Source: Edaphobacter sp.
Lineage (GTDB): Bacteria > Acidobacteriota > Terriglobia > Terriglobales > Acidobacteriaceae
Length of the DNA stretch: 64,000 nt
Direction: 5' to 3'
NCBI RefSeq assembly: GCF_028283685.1
Contig: NZ_JAPWKF010000002.1
Span: forward strand, 94,466-158,465
Below, in pieces: positions 1-8,979 of this stretch; position 1 is the first letter of the stretch; each line of letters starts with the position of its first letter. The position numbers and the translations under genes were made by a program. The notes under the pieces are model-generated. The model was not told the origin of the DNA. It searched no databases and was given only the letters and a program-made list of their open reading frames with translations.

Positions 1-212
1 TCCTGCTGGCGGACGAGCCTACTGGAAACCTGGACTCGAAGAATGGCGAGGCCGTGATGAAGCTGTTGAAGGAGCTGCACGATGAAGGAGCGACGATCTG
101 CATGGTGACGCACGATCCCCGCTTTGCCGCGCACGCCGAACGCCAGATTCACCTCTTCGATGGCAAGGTCGTGGCCGAAGGAGAGCTCAGTCAACTGATG
201 GCCGAGGTGTAG
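1..212 (+). CDS. ABC transporter ATP-binding protein, C-terminal part (MacB/LolD type), cut by window edge
   Basis: Only the last 69 residues are in the window; the open frame runs from base 3 to the TAG at 210-212. It begins inside Walker B (LLADEPTGNLD) and continues to the H-loop (VTHDPRFAAHAER), the usual end of a LolD/MacB-type ATPase. This family powers MacB- or FtsX-like permeases that move substrates from the inner membrane or periplasm outwards. A small membrane protein starts 2 bases after the stop and an ADOP permease follows, so it is probably the working ATPase of this operon. The second ATPase copy, near 3260, is disrupted. The substrate is unknown. Confidence 0.9.
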   Translation, partial: LLADEPTGNLDSKNGEAVMKLLKELHDEGATICMVTHDPRFAAHAERQIHLFDGKVVAEGELSQLMAEV

Positions 213-214
213 CC

Positions 215-592
215 ATGATGACGTATTTGGATGAGATGAGACAGACGATGCACGAGATGCCGTGGACGGCTGCCGGCGTGCTGCTGGCAGTCGTGTTCGG
301 CATGGGGCTGCATGGCGCAATCTTCTACGAGGCGGACGGGAAGAACCTTCGCTTGGTGGCGGATCACGATGCCCCCGCGAGGACCGGTCATCACGCTTCG
401 CGTCTGCTGCAGCGCATGGAGTCCATCGTGGACTGCGGCGAGGAAAAGATTCCAGGCTTCACCGTGGTCGTTGGGCTGAATGAGTACACCGTGGAGTTGA
501 GTGTTCCGGTCGCCGGCATGCGTGCCGCACTTGTGGATGCGCAGATGAAGTTTACGCAAAGCTTTGGCGCGTATCGGCGCAGCATGGCATAG
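215..592 (+). CDS. Small membrane-anchored hypothetical protein
   Basis: A 125-residue protein that I do not recognise. Residues about 17-38 (WTAAGVLLAVVFGMGLHGAIFY) form one hydrophobic segment, and the rest looks soluble and mixed in charge. The ATG lies 2 bases after the upstream ATPase stop, and the ADOP permease begins 44 bases downstream, so it is placed as a translationally coupled member of the transporter operon. A role as an accessory subunit is a guess from position. Overlapping reading frames on the other strand exist but have no recognisable content. Confidence 0.6.
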   Translation: MMTYLDEMRQTMHEMPWTAAGVLLAVVFGMGLHGAIFYEADGKNLRLVADHDAPARTGHHASRLLQRMESIVDCGEEKIPGFTVVVGLNEYTVELSVPVAGMRAALVDAQMKFTQSFGAYRRSMA

Positions 593-636
593 ATCGATTT
601 CAGTAACGAAGTGCGTGAGTTGAGAGGAAGTGTGCG

Positions 637-3189
637 ATGAATCGACTGATCCAGGACATCAGGTTTGCGCTGCGTCAGCTTCGTAAGGCCCCTGGCTTTA
701 CCATCACGGCCATCCTCACTCTGGCGCTCGGAATTGGAGCCAATGCTGCCATCTTTACGCTGGTGCACGCCGTGCTCCTGCGCAATCTTCCCGTGGCGGA
801 CCCGACGACGCTGGTGCGTATCGGCGATCGCGACGATTGCTGCGTGAATGGCGGCGTCCCAGACGACAACGACTATTCCATCTTTGCTTCGGAGCTGTAC
901 CAGCATCTGCGTGACAACACGCCGGAGTTTGAGCAACTGGCAGCGGTGCAGGCTGGTATCTGGAAGGGAAATCTCACGGCCCGCAGCAAGGGCGCAAGTT
1001 CGTTGCCGAAGCCTGCGAGCGGAGAGATGGTTACCGGCAACTACTTCGATGTGCTTGGCCTCAAGCCGTTCGCAGGACGCCTTTTGATGCCGTCTGACGA
1101 CAAGCCCGGCGCTCCGATGGGCGCGGTGATGAGCTATCAGGCGTGGCAGCGGGACTATAACTCCGATCCGTCGGTAGTCGGTAGCACGTTCATCCTGAAT
1201 ACGTATCCGGTGACCATCATTGGCATCACGCCGCCTGCCTTTTACGGTGACCGGATGACGGATAGCCCTCCCGACTTCTACATCCCGATGGTTCTGGAGC
1301 CGCAATTTGGTCCGGCACATCCGACCAGCCTGCTGCATGGCCGTGGATCGAATTGGCTTTATCTTCTAGGCCGGGTCAAACCGCATACCGATCTTGCTCA
1401 GCTGCAGGCGAAGGTGAGCGGATCGCTGCGTAACTATCTCGCGACCCTGCCGCTGTACCAGAAGAAGGATTTGAACAAGAGCCTGATGGAGTCACACGTC
1501 GTACTGACGCCGGGTGGTGCTGGTATCGCCAACATGCAGCAACAATTCGGCAAAGGACTGCGGCTGTTGATGACGGTCTCGGGGTTGGTGCTGTTGATTG
1601 CATGCGCCAATATCGCGAATCTTGTACTCGTGCGCGGTATGGCGCGGCGTGCGGAGACCTCGATCCGCATGGCGCTTGGAGCGCAGCGCAAGCGGCTGAT
1701 CCGCCAGATGCTGACGGAGAGTGTGCTGCTGTCATGCCTGGGAGGGTTTGCAGGTCTCGTGGTCGCTTATATCGGCACACGACTGTTGCTTGTGATGGCA
1801 TTTCCGCGATCGACAGATCTGCCGATCGATGCGAACCCATCGTTGCCGGTTCTTGGCTTTGCCTTTCTCATCTCGCTGCTGACAGGACTGCTGTTTGGTG
1901 TGGCTCCGGCATGGATAACGTCGCATGCACAGCCTGCGGAGGCGCTGCGCGGCTCCAATCGGACGACCAGCGATCGCTCGGGTATCGTGCAGCGCTCGCT
2001 GGTGATTTTGCAGGCGGCGCTGTCGCTGGTTCTGCTGGTTGGCGCGGGGTTGATGGCGAAGAGCCTGATGCGATTGGAGAATCAAAACTTCGGAGTGATC
2101 ACGGACAATCGGTATGTCGTTCATGTCAGCCCTGAGAATGCGGGATTGAAGCAGGATCAGCTCCAGGGTGTCTACGACCAGATCGAACAAAATCTAAAGC
2201 AGATACCAGGAGTGGAGAAGGTCTCTCTATCGCTCTATACACCGCTGGAGGGCAATAACTGGGGAGAGGGAGTTTTCCTGCAGGGGCGACCGGAGCCTCG
2301 CATGGGAGATCAGGTTGGGGCCTCCTGGCTGCGCGTCAGCCCGGATTACTTTGACATCGTTGGCCACCACATCGTGCGTGGACGCGGCGTTACGATTCAC
2401 GACACGGCGACGTCTGCGCCCGTGGTCGTTGTGAATCAGGCGTTTGTGAAAAAGTTCTTTCCCAATGGCCAGGAACCGCTTGGCGCGCATTTCGGTGTCT
2501 CCGGAATGGAGAGCGTTGGTGACTGGGAGATCGTTGGCGTGGTCTCGGATGTGAAGTACAACAATTTGCGGAATCCTGTTCGGCCGATGTACTTCCGTCC
2601 GCTGCTGCAGGTGGCCCATACCAGTCCGGAGGGCGACGTCCGTTCTCTGTATGTTGGAGCGATCATGATCCAGACCAAGGGAAGAGTCGATGGCCTGGAG
2701 TCGCAGGTTCGCCATACGCTGGCCAATATTAATCCCAACCTGACCGTCGTTCGGTTTATGACATTCGGCGAACAGATCCGTGCACAGTTCGATCAAGAGC
2801 GCTTGCTGGCGCAGCTGACTCTGATGTTCGGTATCCTTGCGTTGATCCTGGCATCGGTAGGTCTGTACGGTGTGACGGCTTACTCGGTGGCAAAGCGTAC
2901 GCCGGAGATTGGTGTGAGGATGGCGCTGGGGGCTAGCCGTGGAAGCGTCGTCTCCATGGTGTTGCGCGAGGCGATGATGCAGGCTGGAATCGGCCTGGCG
3001 ATTGGTATCCCCGTGGCATGGATGTGTGCGCGCTTTGTTCAATCGCAGCTGTATGGGGTGGGCGGGCACGATGCGATCGTGCTTGGCGGAGCAGTGTTGA
3101 CATTGACGCTTGCTGCCAGCCTTGCGGGATTGATTCCAGCGCAGCGAGCCGCCTCGACCGACCCAGTGAAAGCCCTGCGGACAGAGTAG
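637..3189 (+). CDS. ADOP-type ABC transporter permease (duplicated MacB-like permease)
   Basis: An 850-residue inner-membrane permease. It opens with the typical start (LRQLRKAPGFTITAILTLALGIGANAAIF), a first transmembrane helix and a MacB-like periplasmic core domain. A three-helix FtsX block (GLRLLMTVSGLVLLIACANIANLVLVRG and on) follows at about residues 305-425, then a second periplasmic domain and a second FtsX block (LMFGILALILASVGLYGVTAYSV) near 730. The duplicated layout and length match the acidobacterial duplicated orphan permease family. Here it is not an orphan: an ATPase tail lies upstream and a TolC-like channel downstream, so it probably belongs to a tripartite export or resistance system. 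No membrane-fusion protein is visible in the window; it may lie upstream. Confidence 0.93.
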   Translation: MNRLIQDIRFALRQLRKAPGFTITAILTLALGIGANAAIFTLVHAVLLRNLPVADPTTLVRIGDRDDCCVNGGVPDDNDYSIFASELYQHLRDNTPEFEQLAAVQAGIWKGNLTARSKGASSLPKPASGEMVTGNYFDVLGLKPFAGRLLMPSDDKPGAPMGAVMSYQAWQRDYNSDPSVVGSTFILNTYPVTIIGITPPAFYGDRMTDSPPDFYIPMVLEPQFGPAHPTSLLHGRGSNWLYLLGRVKPHTDLAQLQAKVSGSLRNYLATLPLYQKKDLNKSLMESHVVLTPGGAGIANMQQQFGKGLRLLMTVSGLVLLIACANIANLVLVRGMARRAETSIRMALGAQRKRLIRQMLTESVLLSCLGGFAGLVVAYIGTRLLLVMAFPRSTDLPIDANPSLPVLGFAFLISLLTGLLFGVAPAWITSHAQPAEALRGSNRTTSDRSGIVQRSLVILQAALSLVLLVGAGLMAKSLMRLENQNFGVITDNRYVVHVSPENAGLKQDQLQGVYDQIEQNLKQIPGVEKVSLSLYTPLEGNNWGEGVFLQGRPEPRMGDQVGASWLRVSPDYFDIVGHHIVRGRGVTIHDTATSAPVVVVNQAFVKKFFPNGQEPLGAHFGVSGMESVGDWEIVGVVSDVKYNNLRNPVRPMYFRPLLQVAHTSPEGDVRSLYVGAIMIQTKGRVDGLESQVRHTLANINPNLTVVRFMTFGEQIRAQFDQERLLAQLTLMFGILALILASVGLYGVTAYSVAKRTPEIGVRMALGASRGSVVSMVLREAMMQAGIGLAIGIPVAWMCARFVQSQLYGVGGHDAIVLGGAVLTLTLAASLAGLIPAQRAASTDPVKALRTE

Positions 3190-3259
3190 GCATAACGAAA
3201 CAACGAACGAAGCCGGACGAATGTGTCCGGAAGGCAAGACACGCATTTAGGGAGTCAAC

Positions 3260-3968
3260 GTGATTGAGTTGAAGAATATCGAGCGCAGTTACAAAGCGGG
3301 GCATAGCGAGACATGGGTATTACGTCGCGTCGCGCTGACGTTTCAGCCGTGGGAGTTTGTCACCATCATGGGGCCTTCAGGTGCGGGCAAATCGTCGTCT
3401 GTTGAATGTGCTGGGCATGCTCGACGATCAATGGCGGGGCGAGTTTTATTTTGAGGGCTCACCGGTGCATGCGATGAACCGCAAGCAGCGTGCTGAATTG
3501 GCCCGTCAGCGCATCGGCATGGTGTTTCAGAGCTACCACCTACTGGACGATCTGACGGTGGCGGAGAACATCGATCTTCCGTTGTCGTACAAGGATATTC
3601 CACGCTCCGAACGGCAGGGCATGGTGGCCGATACGCTCGATCGTTTCAACATTGTCGGGAAGAAAGACCTGTATCCGCACCAGCTGTCGGGCGGACAGCA
3701 GCAGCTGGTGGGAATTGCGCGAGCGATGATTCACAAGCCCGCCCTGCTACTAGCTGATGAACCCACAGGAAACCTGCAGTCCAAGCAGGCGAAAGAGATC
3801 ATGGAGATGTTTCGACAGCTGAATGAGCAGGGCACGATGATCGTGCAGGTGACGCACTCCGAAGCCAACGCAGAGTACGGTACGCGCACCATTGAGCTGC
3901 GTGATGGTTGGGTCTACTCGGACACTGCAGGCGAGGCGCAGGCCGCCTCCGAGGAGGTGCAGCTGTGA
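3260..3968 (+). pseudogene. ABC transporter ATPase (MacB/LolD type) with a frameshift in Walker A
   Basis: The frame starting at GTG 3260 encodes a normal ATPase N-terminus up to Walker A (GPSGAGKSS), then goes out of frame. The next frame carries the rest: LLNVLGMLD, Q-loop region MVFQSYHLLDDLTV, signature LSGGQQQ, Walker B LLLADEPTGNL and H-loop VTHSE. Removing one base near 3391-3400 restores a continuous protein of about 235 residues. The signature is followed by LVGIARA where the family normally has RVAIARA, a second sign of relaxed selection. It sits between the ADOP permease and the TolC-like gene and overlaps the latter by one base. It could be a real pseudogene, a sequencing error or, less likely, a recoded gene. 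Confidence 0.85.
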
Positions 3969-5869
3969 TGATCTGCCGTCTTGGAGTTGTGGCATTCCTT
4001 ATTTCGATCTCCGCGGCGACGTGGGCCCAGAGCTCTTCTGCTGACAATGTGCCGGCTGACCCTGTGCTGCGGCTTGATATTCCGCATTCGGACAATCCGT
4101 TTAATACCTATCGCGCGACGACGGTTCCAAAGCCAAACCTGGCGAATACGCCGCGCATCGATACGATGATCCGTGATGGCGAGCTGGAGCTGAGCCTGAA
4201 GGACGCTATTGCGCTCGCGCTTGAGAATAATCTCGACCTTGCGATTGCACGTTACAACATCCCTATTGCCGAGGCCGATATTCTGCGCACACGTGCTGGT
4301 GCCTCGTTCCGAGGTGTGAATACCGGTGTCGTGCAGAACACACCAGGAGGTGGTGCCGGCGGCTTTGGTTCAGCAGCCAGCGGTGCAGGCGCTGGTGGAA
4401 CTTCGGGCGGCGCTGGCGGTGCCGGATCGGGTGCTTCGGGTCTTGTACAGTCGACATTGGGCACAGGAACTACTGTCTCGTCCTATGATCCGGTCCTTAC
4501 GGGCAAGTTCAATATTGAGCATTACACCGTTCCCTTATCGAGTATCGCTATCTATGGCGTACAGACGTTGCAGCAGAACACGACGACAGGAAATATTGCC
4601 TACTCGCAAGCATTTCCGACTGGAACATCCATATCGGCTGAGTTTCAGAACAATCGTGTGGCGACAAACAGCCCATATAGCTATCTCAATCCAACGCTGA
4701 ATACTTATTACCAGGTCGCACTTCAGCAACAGCTGCTTGCGGGGTTTGGTTTTGGACCGAATCTGCGCTATCTCCGTATCGCGAAGAATAATCAGAAGAT
4801 CTCTGACCAGGCCTTCAGGCTGCAGGTCATCACAACGATTACGCAGATCGCCAACATGTACTGGGATCTGGTTGCGGCGTATGAAGATGAGCAGGTAAAG
4901 AGCCGCGCGCTGGACTTCGCCAAGCAGACGCTCGACAGCGGGCAGAAGCAGCTTGCGCTGCAGGCGATTCCAGCGATGGACGTCATGAAGGACGAGGCCG
5001 AGGTTGCGAATCGTGAGCAGGATTTGACCATTGCCAAAGCGACGCTGCAGTTTCAGGACCTGCTGATCAAGAATGCATTAACAAAGAATCTCGACGATCC
5101 AACTCTGGAGGCGATGCCGGTGAAGCCTACCGATTCCATTGCGGTCGACACCAGCCAGGACGCCCCGACCTCTTCGACTTCGACCGAGGACAGCATTGCG
5201 CTTGCATTGCGCGACCGCATTGAGCTTAGTGAGTCGGATATCGATCTTGAAAACCGTCGTATCAGCAGAAGTGCAGCGCGCAACGCCCTGCTTCCCTCGG
5301 TGGCCTTGACGGCGTATTACGGCGGGTCGGGTCTTGCGGGACCGCCTAATCCGTCGGCAGAAATCTCTTCGACTTCACCGGTGAACTGGGGCGGAGCGGT
5401 GAAGAATGCGCTCAATAATACCGCTCCGGACTACTATGTTGGTCTTTCAGTGAATGTCCCCATTCGCAACCGCGTGGCCAAGTCGGATCAGTATCGTTCG
5501 GAGCTTGAGACCAGGCAGGCAGAACTGCGTATGCAGCAGCTGAAGAAGCAGATTCGCATCGAAGTTCGCAACGCGCAGTATGCGCTGGAGCAGAGCCGAG
5601 CACGTGTTGAGGCGGCACGCAAGGCGCGTGAGCTTTCGCAGAAGACCTTCGATATTACGAAGAAAGAGCAGGAGTTGGGGGCGGGTTCGAACCTGCAGAC
5701 GCTGACGGCACGGCGCGATCTTTCCGCCGCCGAGTCTGCACTGGTTGCGGCGATGACTGCGTTCCAGAAGGCGAAGATCGAGCTGGATCGCTCCATTGGG
5801 ACGACACTCGATGCGAATAAGATTTCGATAGAATCAGCCAGAGCAGGCGTCGCCCCAGGCGGCATGTAA
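3968..5869 (+). CDS. TolC-like outer membrane efflux protein
   Basis: A 633-residue outer-membrane channel of the OEP/TolC superfamily. I chose ATG 3968, which overlaps the preceding TGA and gives a clean signal peptide (MICRLGVVAFLISISAATWAQ); the longer frame from 3908 lacks one. The N-terminal half carries a Gly/Ala/Ser-rich insert at about residues 115-160. Long helical stretches follow, including ALENNLDLAIARYNI, the mid-protein QANMYWDL-like region and the C-terminal QLKKQIRIEVRNAQYALEQSRARVEAARKAR repeat typical of TolC hairpins. It would supply the outer-membrane exit for the adjacent ABC system. The Gly-rich insert is unusual compared with enterobacterial TolC. Confidence 0.9.
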   Translation: MICRLGVVAFLISISAATWAQSSSADNVPADPVLRLDIPHSDNPFNTYRATTVPKPNLANTPRIDTMIRDGELELSLKDAIALALENNLDLAIARYNIPIAEADILRTRAGASFRGVNTGVVQNTPGGGAGGFGSAASGAGAGGTSGGAGGAGSGASGLVQSTLGTGTTVSSYDPVLTGKFNIEHYTVPLSSIAIYGVQTLQQNTTTGNIAYSQAFPTGTSISAEFQNNRVATNSPYSYLNPTLNTYYQVALQQQLLAGFGFGPNLRYLRIAKNNQKISDQAFRLQVITTITQIANMYWDLVAAYEDEQVKSRALDFAKQTLDSGQKQLALQAIPAMDVMKDEAEVANREQDLTIAKATLQFQDLLIKNALTKNLDDPTLEAMPVKPTDSIAVDTSQDAPTSSTSTEDSIALALRDRIELSESDIDLENRRISRSAARNALLPSVALTAYYGGSGLAGPPNPSAEISSTSPVNWGGAVKNALNNTAPDYYVGLSVNVPIRNRVAKSDQYRSELETRQAELRMQQLKKQIRIEVRNAQYALEQSRARVEAARKARELSQKTFDITKKEQELGAGSNLQTLTARRDLSAAESALVAAMTAFQKAKIELDRSIGTTLDANKISIESARAGVAPGGM

Positions 5870-5882
5870 CGAAAGAGGACGG

Positions 5883-7286
5883 ATGGCGACGCAGACCATA
5901 ACGAAAGACGCACGGCAGGCAAAGAACGAGATGCCGTGCAGACTGCTAGTCGCCGATGACCAGCCGCATATCCTCGAGGCGGTTCGCCTGCTGCTGAAGC
6001 CCGAGGGCTACGAGATGGAGCTGGTCCGAACGCCGGCATTGGCGCTCGAAGCCCTCACGCGCGAAAGTTTCGATGGTGCACTGATCGATCTCAACTACAC
6101 GCGTGATACCACGTCGGGCCAGGAGGGCCTGGAACTGGTGGCCCGCATGAAGGAGTTGGAGCCGCATCTGCCTATTGTCGTCATGACGGCGTGGGGAAAT
6201 ATCGACCTTGCTGTGGAGGCGATGCGACGAGGCGCGAGCGATTTCATTCAGAAGCCATGGGAGAATGCTCGTCTGCTGAACGTGTTGCGAACGCAGATGG
6301 AGCTTTATCGCAGCCAGCGTCGCACGCAGTGGCTTGAGGCGGAGAACAGGATTCTGCGAGCAGCCGGAGCCCCGGACTTTATTGCATCGGCCCCCGCCAT
6401 GCGGCCAGTGGTTGAGACGATGGCGAGGATTGGGCCTTCCGATGCCAATGTGCTGATCACGGGCGAGCATGGCACGGGCAAAGAGGTTGTCGCGCAAACG
6501 CTGCATCGTCTTTCATCGCGCGCAGATCGTACGCTGGTGGCGGTGAACACGGGTGCTTTGCCCGAGGGAACTTTTGAGAGCGAGCTCTTTGGCCATGTCA
6601 AAGGAGCCTTTACCGACGCGCGTGCTGACCGTATCGGACGCTTTGAACTGGCGAGCGGGGGTACGCTCTTTCTGGATGAGATCGCGAACATTCCGGTGCG
6701 TCAGCAGGCCAAGTTGCTTCGCGTGCTGGAGACAGGGGAGATGGAGCGCGTAGGTTCTTCAAAGACGCAGCGGGTCAATGTTCGCATGCTCTCTGCGACG
6801 AACGCCGATCTGCGGGTAGAGTGTGGAGCCGGACGCTTTCGCGAAGATCTGCTCTTCCGCCTGAACACGGTCGAGATCGCCCTCCCTCCGCTGCGCGAGC
6901 GGAGGGAGGATCTCCCGGCTCTCGCGGCGCATTTTTTATCGCGATATGCCACGCGGTATCGCCGCCAGATGGAAGGTTTCGAACCTGCTGCTTTGCAGCA
7001 GATGCTGCATTATGGCTGGCCCGGCAATGTGCGAGAGTTGGACCATACGATTGAGCGCGGCGTGTTGATGGCGCGCAATACCCGCATCGAGGTGTCGGAT
7101 CTGGGGTTGCAGGTACAGCGAACCAGTAACACGAACAGTCTCGACGAGATGAGTCTTGAGACCGTGGAGGCTCTGCTGATTCGTAAGGCGCTGGCGCGCG
7201 CGAATGGTAATGTAAGCCATGCTGCGGAGGCGCTCGGACTAAGCAGAGGAGCGCTGTATCGCCGCATCGAAAAGTATGGCCTCTGA
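5883..7286 (+). CDS. Sigma-54-dependent response regulator (NtrC family)
   Basis: A 467-residue transcription activator. Residues 19-130 form a receiver domain with Asp69 as the likely phosphorylation site (ALIDLNY), acidic DD at 25-26 and a conserved Lys in FIQKPW. The AAA+ domain follows, with Walker A GEHGTGKE at 194-201 and Walker B-like LFLDEIAN. The sigma-54 contact loop reads GAFTDA at 241-246 instead of the classic GAFTGA. The C-terminus is a Fis-type helix-turn-helix (NVSHAAEALGLSRGALYRRI). It follows the TolC-like gene by 13 bases and overlaps its kinase by 11 bases, so it probably controls the export operon. The target -24/-12 promoter would lie before base 1. Confidence 0.95.
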   Translation: MATQTITKDARQAKNEMPCRLLVADDQPHILEAVRLLLKPEGYEMELVRTPALALEALTRESFDGALIDLNYTRDTTSGQEGLELVARMKELEPHLPIVVMTAWGNIDLAVEAMRRGASDFIQKPWENARLLNVLRTQMELYRSQRRTQWLEAENRILRAAGAPDFIASAPAMRPVVETMARIGPSDANVLITGEHGTGKEVVAQTLHRLSSRADRTLVAVNTGALPEGTFESELFGHVKGAFTDARADRIGRFELASGGTLFLDEIANIPVRQQAKLLRVLETGEMERVGSSKTQRVNVRMLSATNADLRVECGAGRFREDLLFRLNTVEIALPPLRERREDLPALAAHFLSRYATRYRRQMEGFEPAALQQMLHYGWPGNVRELDHTIERGVLMARNTRIEVSDLGLQVQRTSNTNSLDEMSLETVEALLIRKALARANGNVSHAAEALGLSRGALYRRIEKYGL

Positions 7287-8724
7287 CCAACAGTCCGTCG
7301 CGCCTCCGCTCAAGCAGCTCCCTCTGCATCGGTCCGGCAAGAAGCTGAGCTTTGAACGGCGTCTCCGCCTGTGGTTTTACCTGATAGGGCTCCCCGGCTT
7401 GCTGTTGAGCTGGAGCCTGCTCTCCGCCTACAGCGTCGACCGTGCCATCGCAATCATTCTGCTCGTACTTTATGCGTTTGTGTGGATGTTCCTGGTTTCT
7501 GTGATGCTGGAGCAGATCACACGGCCGTTACAGACGCTGGCCAATGTCGTCGCTGCACTGCGCGAAGACGATTACTCGTTCCGAGCGCGGGGCGCCAAGC
7601 GCAACGATGCGATTGGGGATCTTGCGCTGGAGATCAACGCTCTGGCAAATCTGCTGCAGACGCAGCGTGCCGGGGCGCTGGAGGCGATAGCTCTGGTGGA
7701 GCGTGTCGTGGACTCCATGCATTCTCCCGTAATGGCATTTGACCTGGCGGGAAGGCTCAAACTACTAAACGCCGCTGCCGAGAGAACCTTCTCGCTCAAG
7801 GCCAGTGTTGCGCTGGGGCGTACCGCGAAGGAGCTTGGTCTCGAACGTCTATCCGAGGCCTCCGATGACGATTTGTTGCCTCTGGAGAACGGTCAGGCCA
7901 GTCGATGGATGATCAAGCGGGCAGGTTTTCGCCTGCGCGGCATCCCGCACACCCTGCTGGTACTGGCAGATGTGAGCACGGCACTGCGTGAAGAAGAGCG
8001 CATGGCGTGGAAGCGTTTGATCCGTGTTCTGGGGCACGAGATCAACAACTCGCTAACGCCGATTAAGTCGATCGCAGAGAGTCTGCGCGTGCAATTGGAG
8101 CGAACTGTGGCGGAGGAGCAGCGGGAGGATTTTGTTCGTGGTCTCGAGGTGATCGAAGACAGGTCCGAATCGCTGAACCGATTTCTTCAGGCCTATCGCC
8201 AGCTGATGGGACTGCCTGCACCGAAGACTGCGCCTGTGGTGGTAAAGGAGTTGATCGAAAGGGTCGCAAAACTGGAGACCAGGCTGCGTGTGGAGGTCAA
8301 AGAAGGACAAGGCATCACGATGCTGGCGGACGGTGACCAGCTGCAGCAGGCACTGATCAACCTGGTGCGCAATGCGACGGAGGCGGCGCGAGGGCCGGAG
8401 GAAGAGCATGCGCAACAGGCCTGCGTCGAAATTGAATGGTTCACCACGGAGAATGACGTGGTGATTGTGATCGCCGACAACGGCCCAGGGCTAACGAATC
8501 AGAGCAATCTCTTCGTGCCGTTTTATACGACCAAGCCCAATGGGACGGGCATCGGACTTGTGCTGGCGCAGCAGATCGCGGAGGCGCACGGCGGTATGCT
8601 GCGATTGTACAATCGCACAGACAAGTCGACAGGATGCATAGCAGAACTTCGACTCCCGCGAGCGATGGACGGAGCGTCGTTGAATCAGCCCAGGAAGCTA
8701 TTTGAAAGCTCTGTCCCCAGATGA
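7276..8724 (+). CDS. Membrane sensor histidine kinase (NtrY-like)
   Basis: A 482-residue kinase. Two transmembrane helices lie at about 33-50 and 56-78 with almost no periplasmic loop, so it probably senses an internal or membrane cue. A HAMP segment (about 79-130) and a PAS-like domain (about 135-235) follow. The phosphoacceptor is His254 in GHEINNSLTP. The ATPase boxes are visible as NLVRNATEAA (N box), DNGPGL (G1) and GTGIGLVLAQQIAEAHGG (G2). The 11-base overlap with the response regulator shows a cognate pair. The HEINN-type H box and PAS/HAMP order fit the NtrY/NtrB group that partners sigma-54 regulators. Confidence 0.93.
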   Translation: MASDQQSVAPPLKQLPLHRSGKKLSFERRLRLWFYLIGLPGLLLSWSLLSAYSVDRAIAIILLVLYAFVWMFLVSVMLEQITRPLQTLANVVAALREDDYSFRARGAKRNDAIGDLALEINALANLLQTQRAGALEAIALVERVVDSMHSPVMAFDLAGRLKLLNAAAERTFSLKASVALGRTAKELGLERLSEASDDDLLPLENGQASRWMIKRAGFRLRGIPHTLLVLADVSTALREEERMAWKRLIRVLGHEINNSLTPIKSIAESLRVQLERTVAEEQREDFVRGLEVIEDRSESLNRFLQAYRQLMGLPAPKTAPVVVKELIERVAKLETRLRVEVKEGQGITMLADGDQLQQALINLVRNATEAARGPEEEHAQQACVEIEWFTTENDVVIVIADNGPGLTNQSNLFVPFYTTKPNGTGIGLVLAQQIAEAHGGMLRLYNRTDKSTGCIAELRLPRAMDGASLNQPRKLFESSVPR

Positions 8725-8727
8725 GTC

Positions 8728-8977
8728 GATATGTGGCCTCTACCCGACCCAGTCGACGCTGAAGACGGCACAGCAAAACGAGGCACTGGCGTCGTCCACC
8801 GTATAAGGTGAAGAGGGCTCCTTAAGCGAGGAAGGTCTTGAACTGGAACGCCATCTATACCGGATGGTCTGTGAACGAAAGATCGAGCTTGCTGATGCGC
8901 AGCATGAGATCGCAGCGAACTGGATCGACGCCTACAAATGTACTTCCACACCAGCGAGCCCATCTAGCTTTCTTTAA
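8728..8977 (+). pseudogene. Decayed fragment of a small conserved hypothetical protein
   Basis: After the kinase stop, one frame reads DMWPLPDPVDAEDGTAKRG before hitting a stop near 8806. A second frame from about 8810 to the TAA at 8975-8977 reads LERHLYRMVCERKIELADAQHEIAANWIDAYK. The two pieces resemble the N(L/M)WP...KD...CxGxxxLxxAQxxIAxDW layout seen at the C-terminus of many small bacterial hypothetical proteins. That resemblance comes from memory and was not searched. No single open frame joins them and no start with a ribosome site is seen, so I call it a relic. Confidence 0.4.
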
Positions 8978-8979
8978 AG

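Noticed and set aside
2227..3246. 339-codon open frame on the minus strand
   Set aside because: Antisense to the ADOP permease; no family resemblance.
4330..4450. Gly/Ala-rich low-complexity stretch considered as a tandem repeat
   Set aside because: The repeats are irregular at DNA level and lie in frame within the TolC-like protein, so it is a coding insert and not a repeat element.
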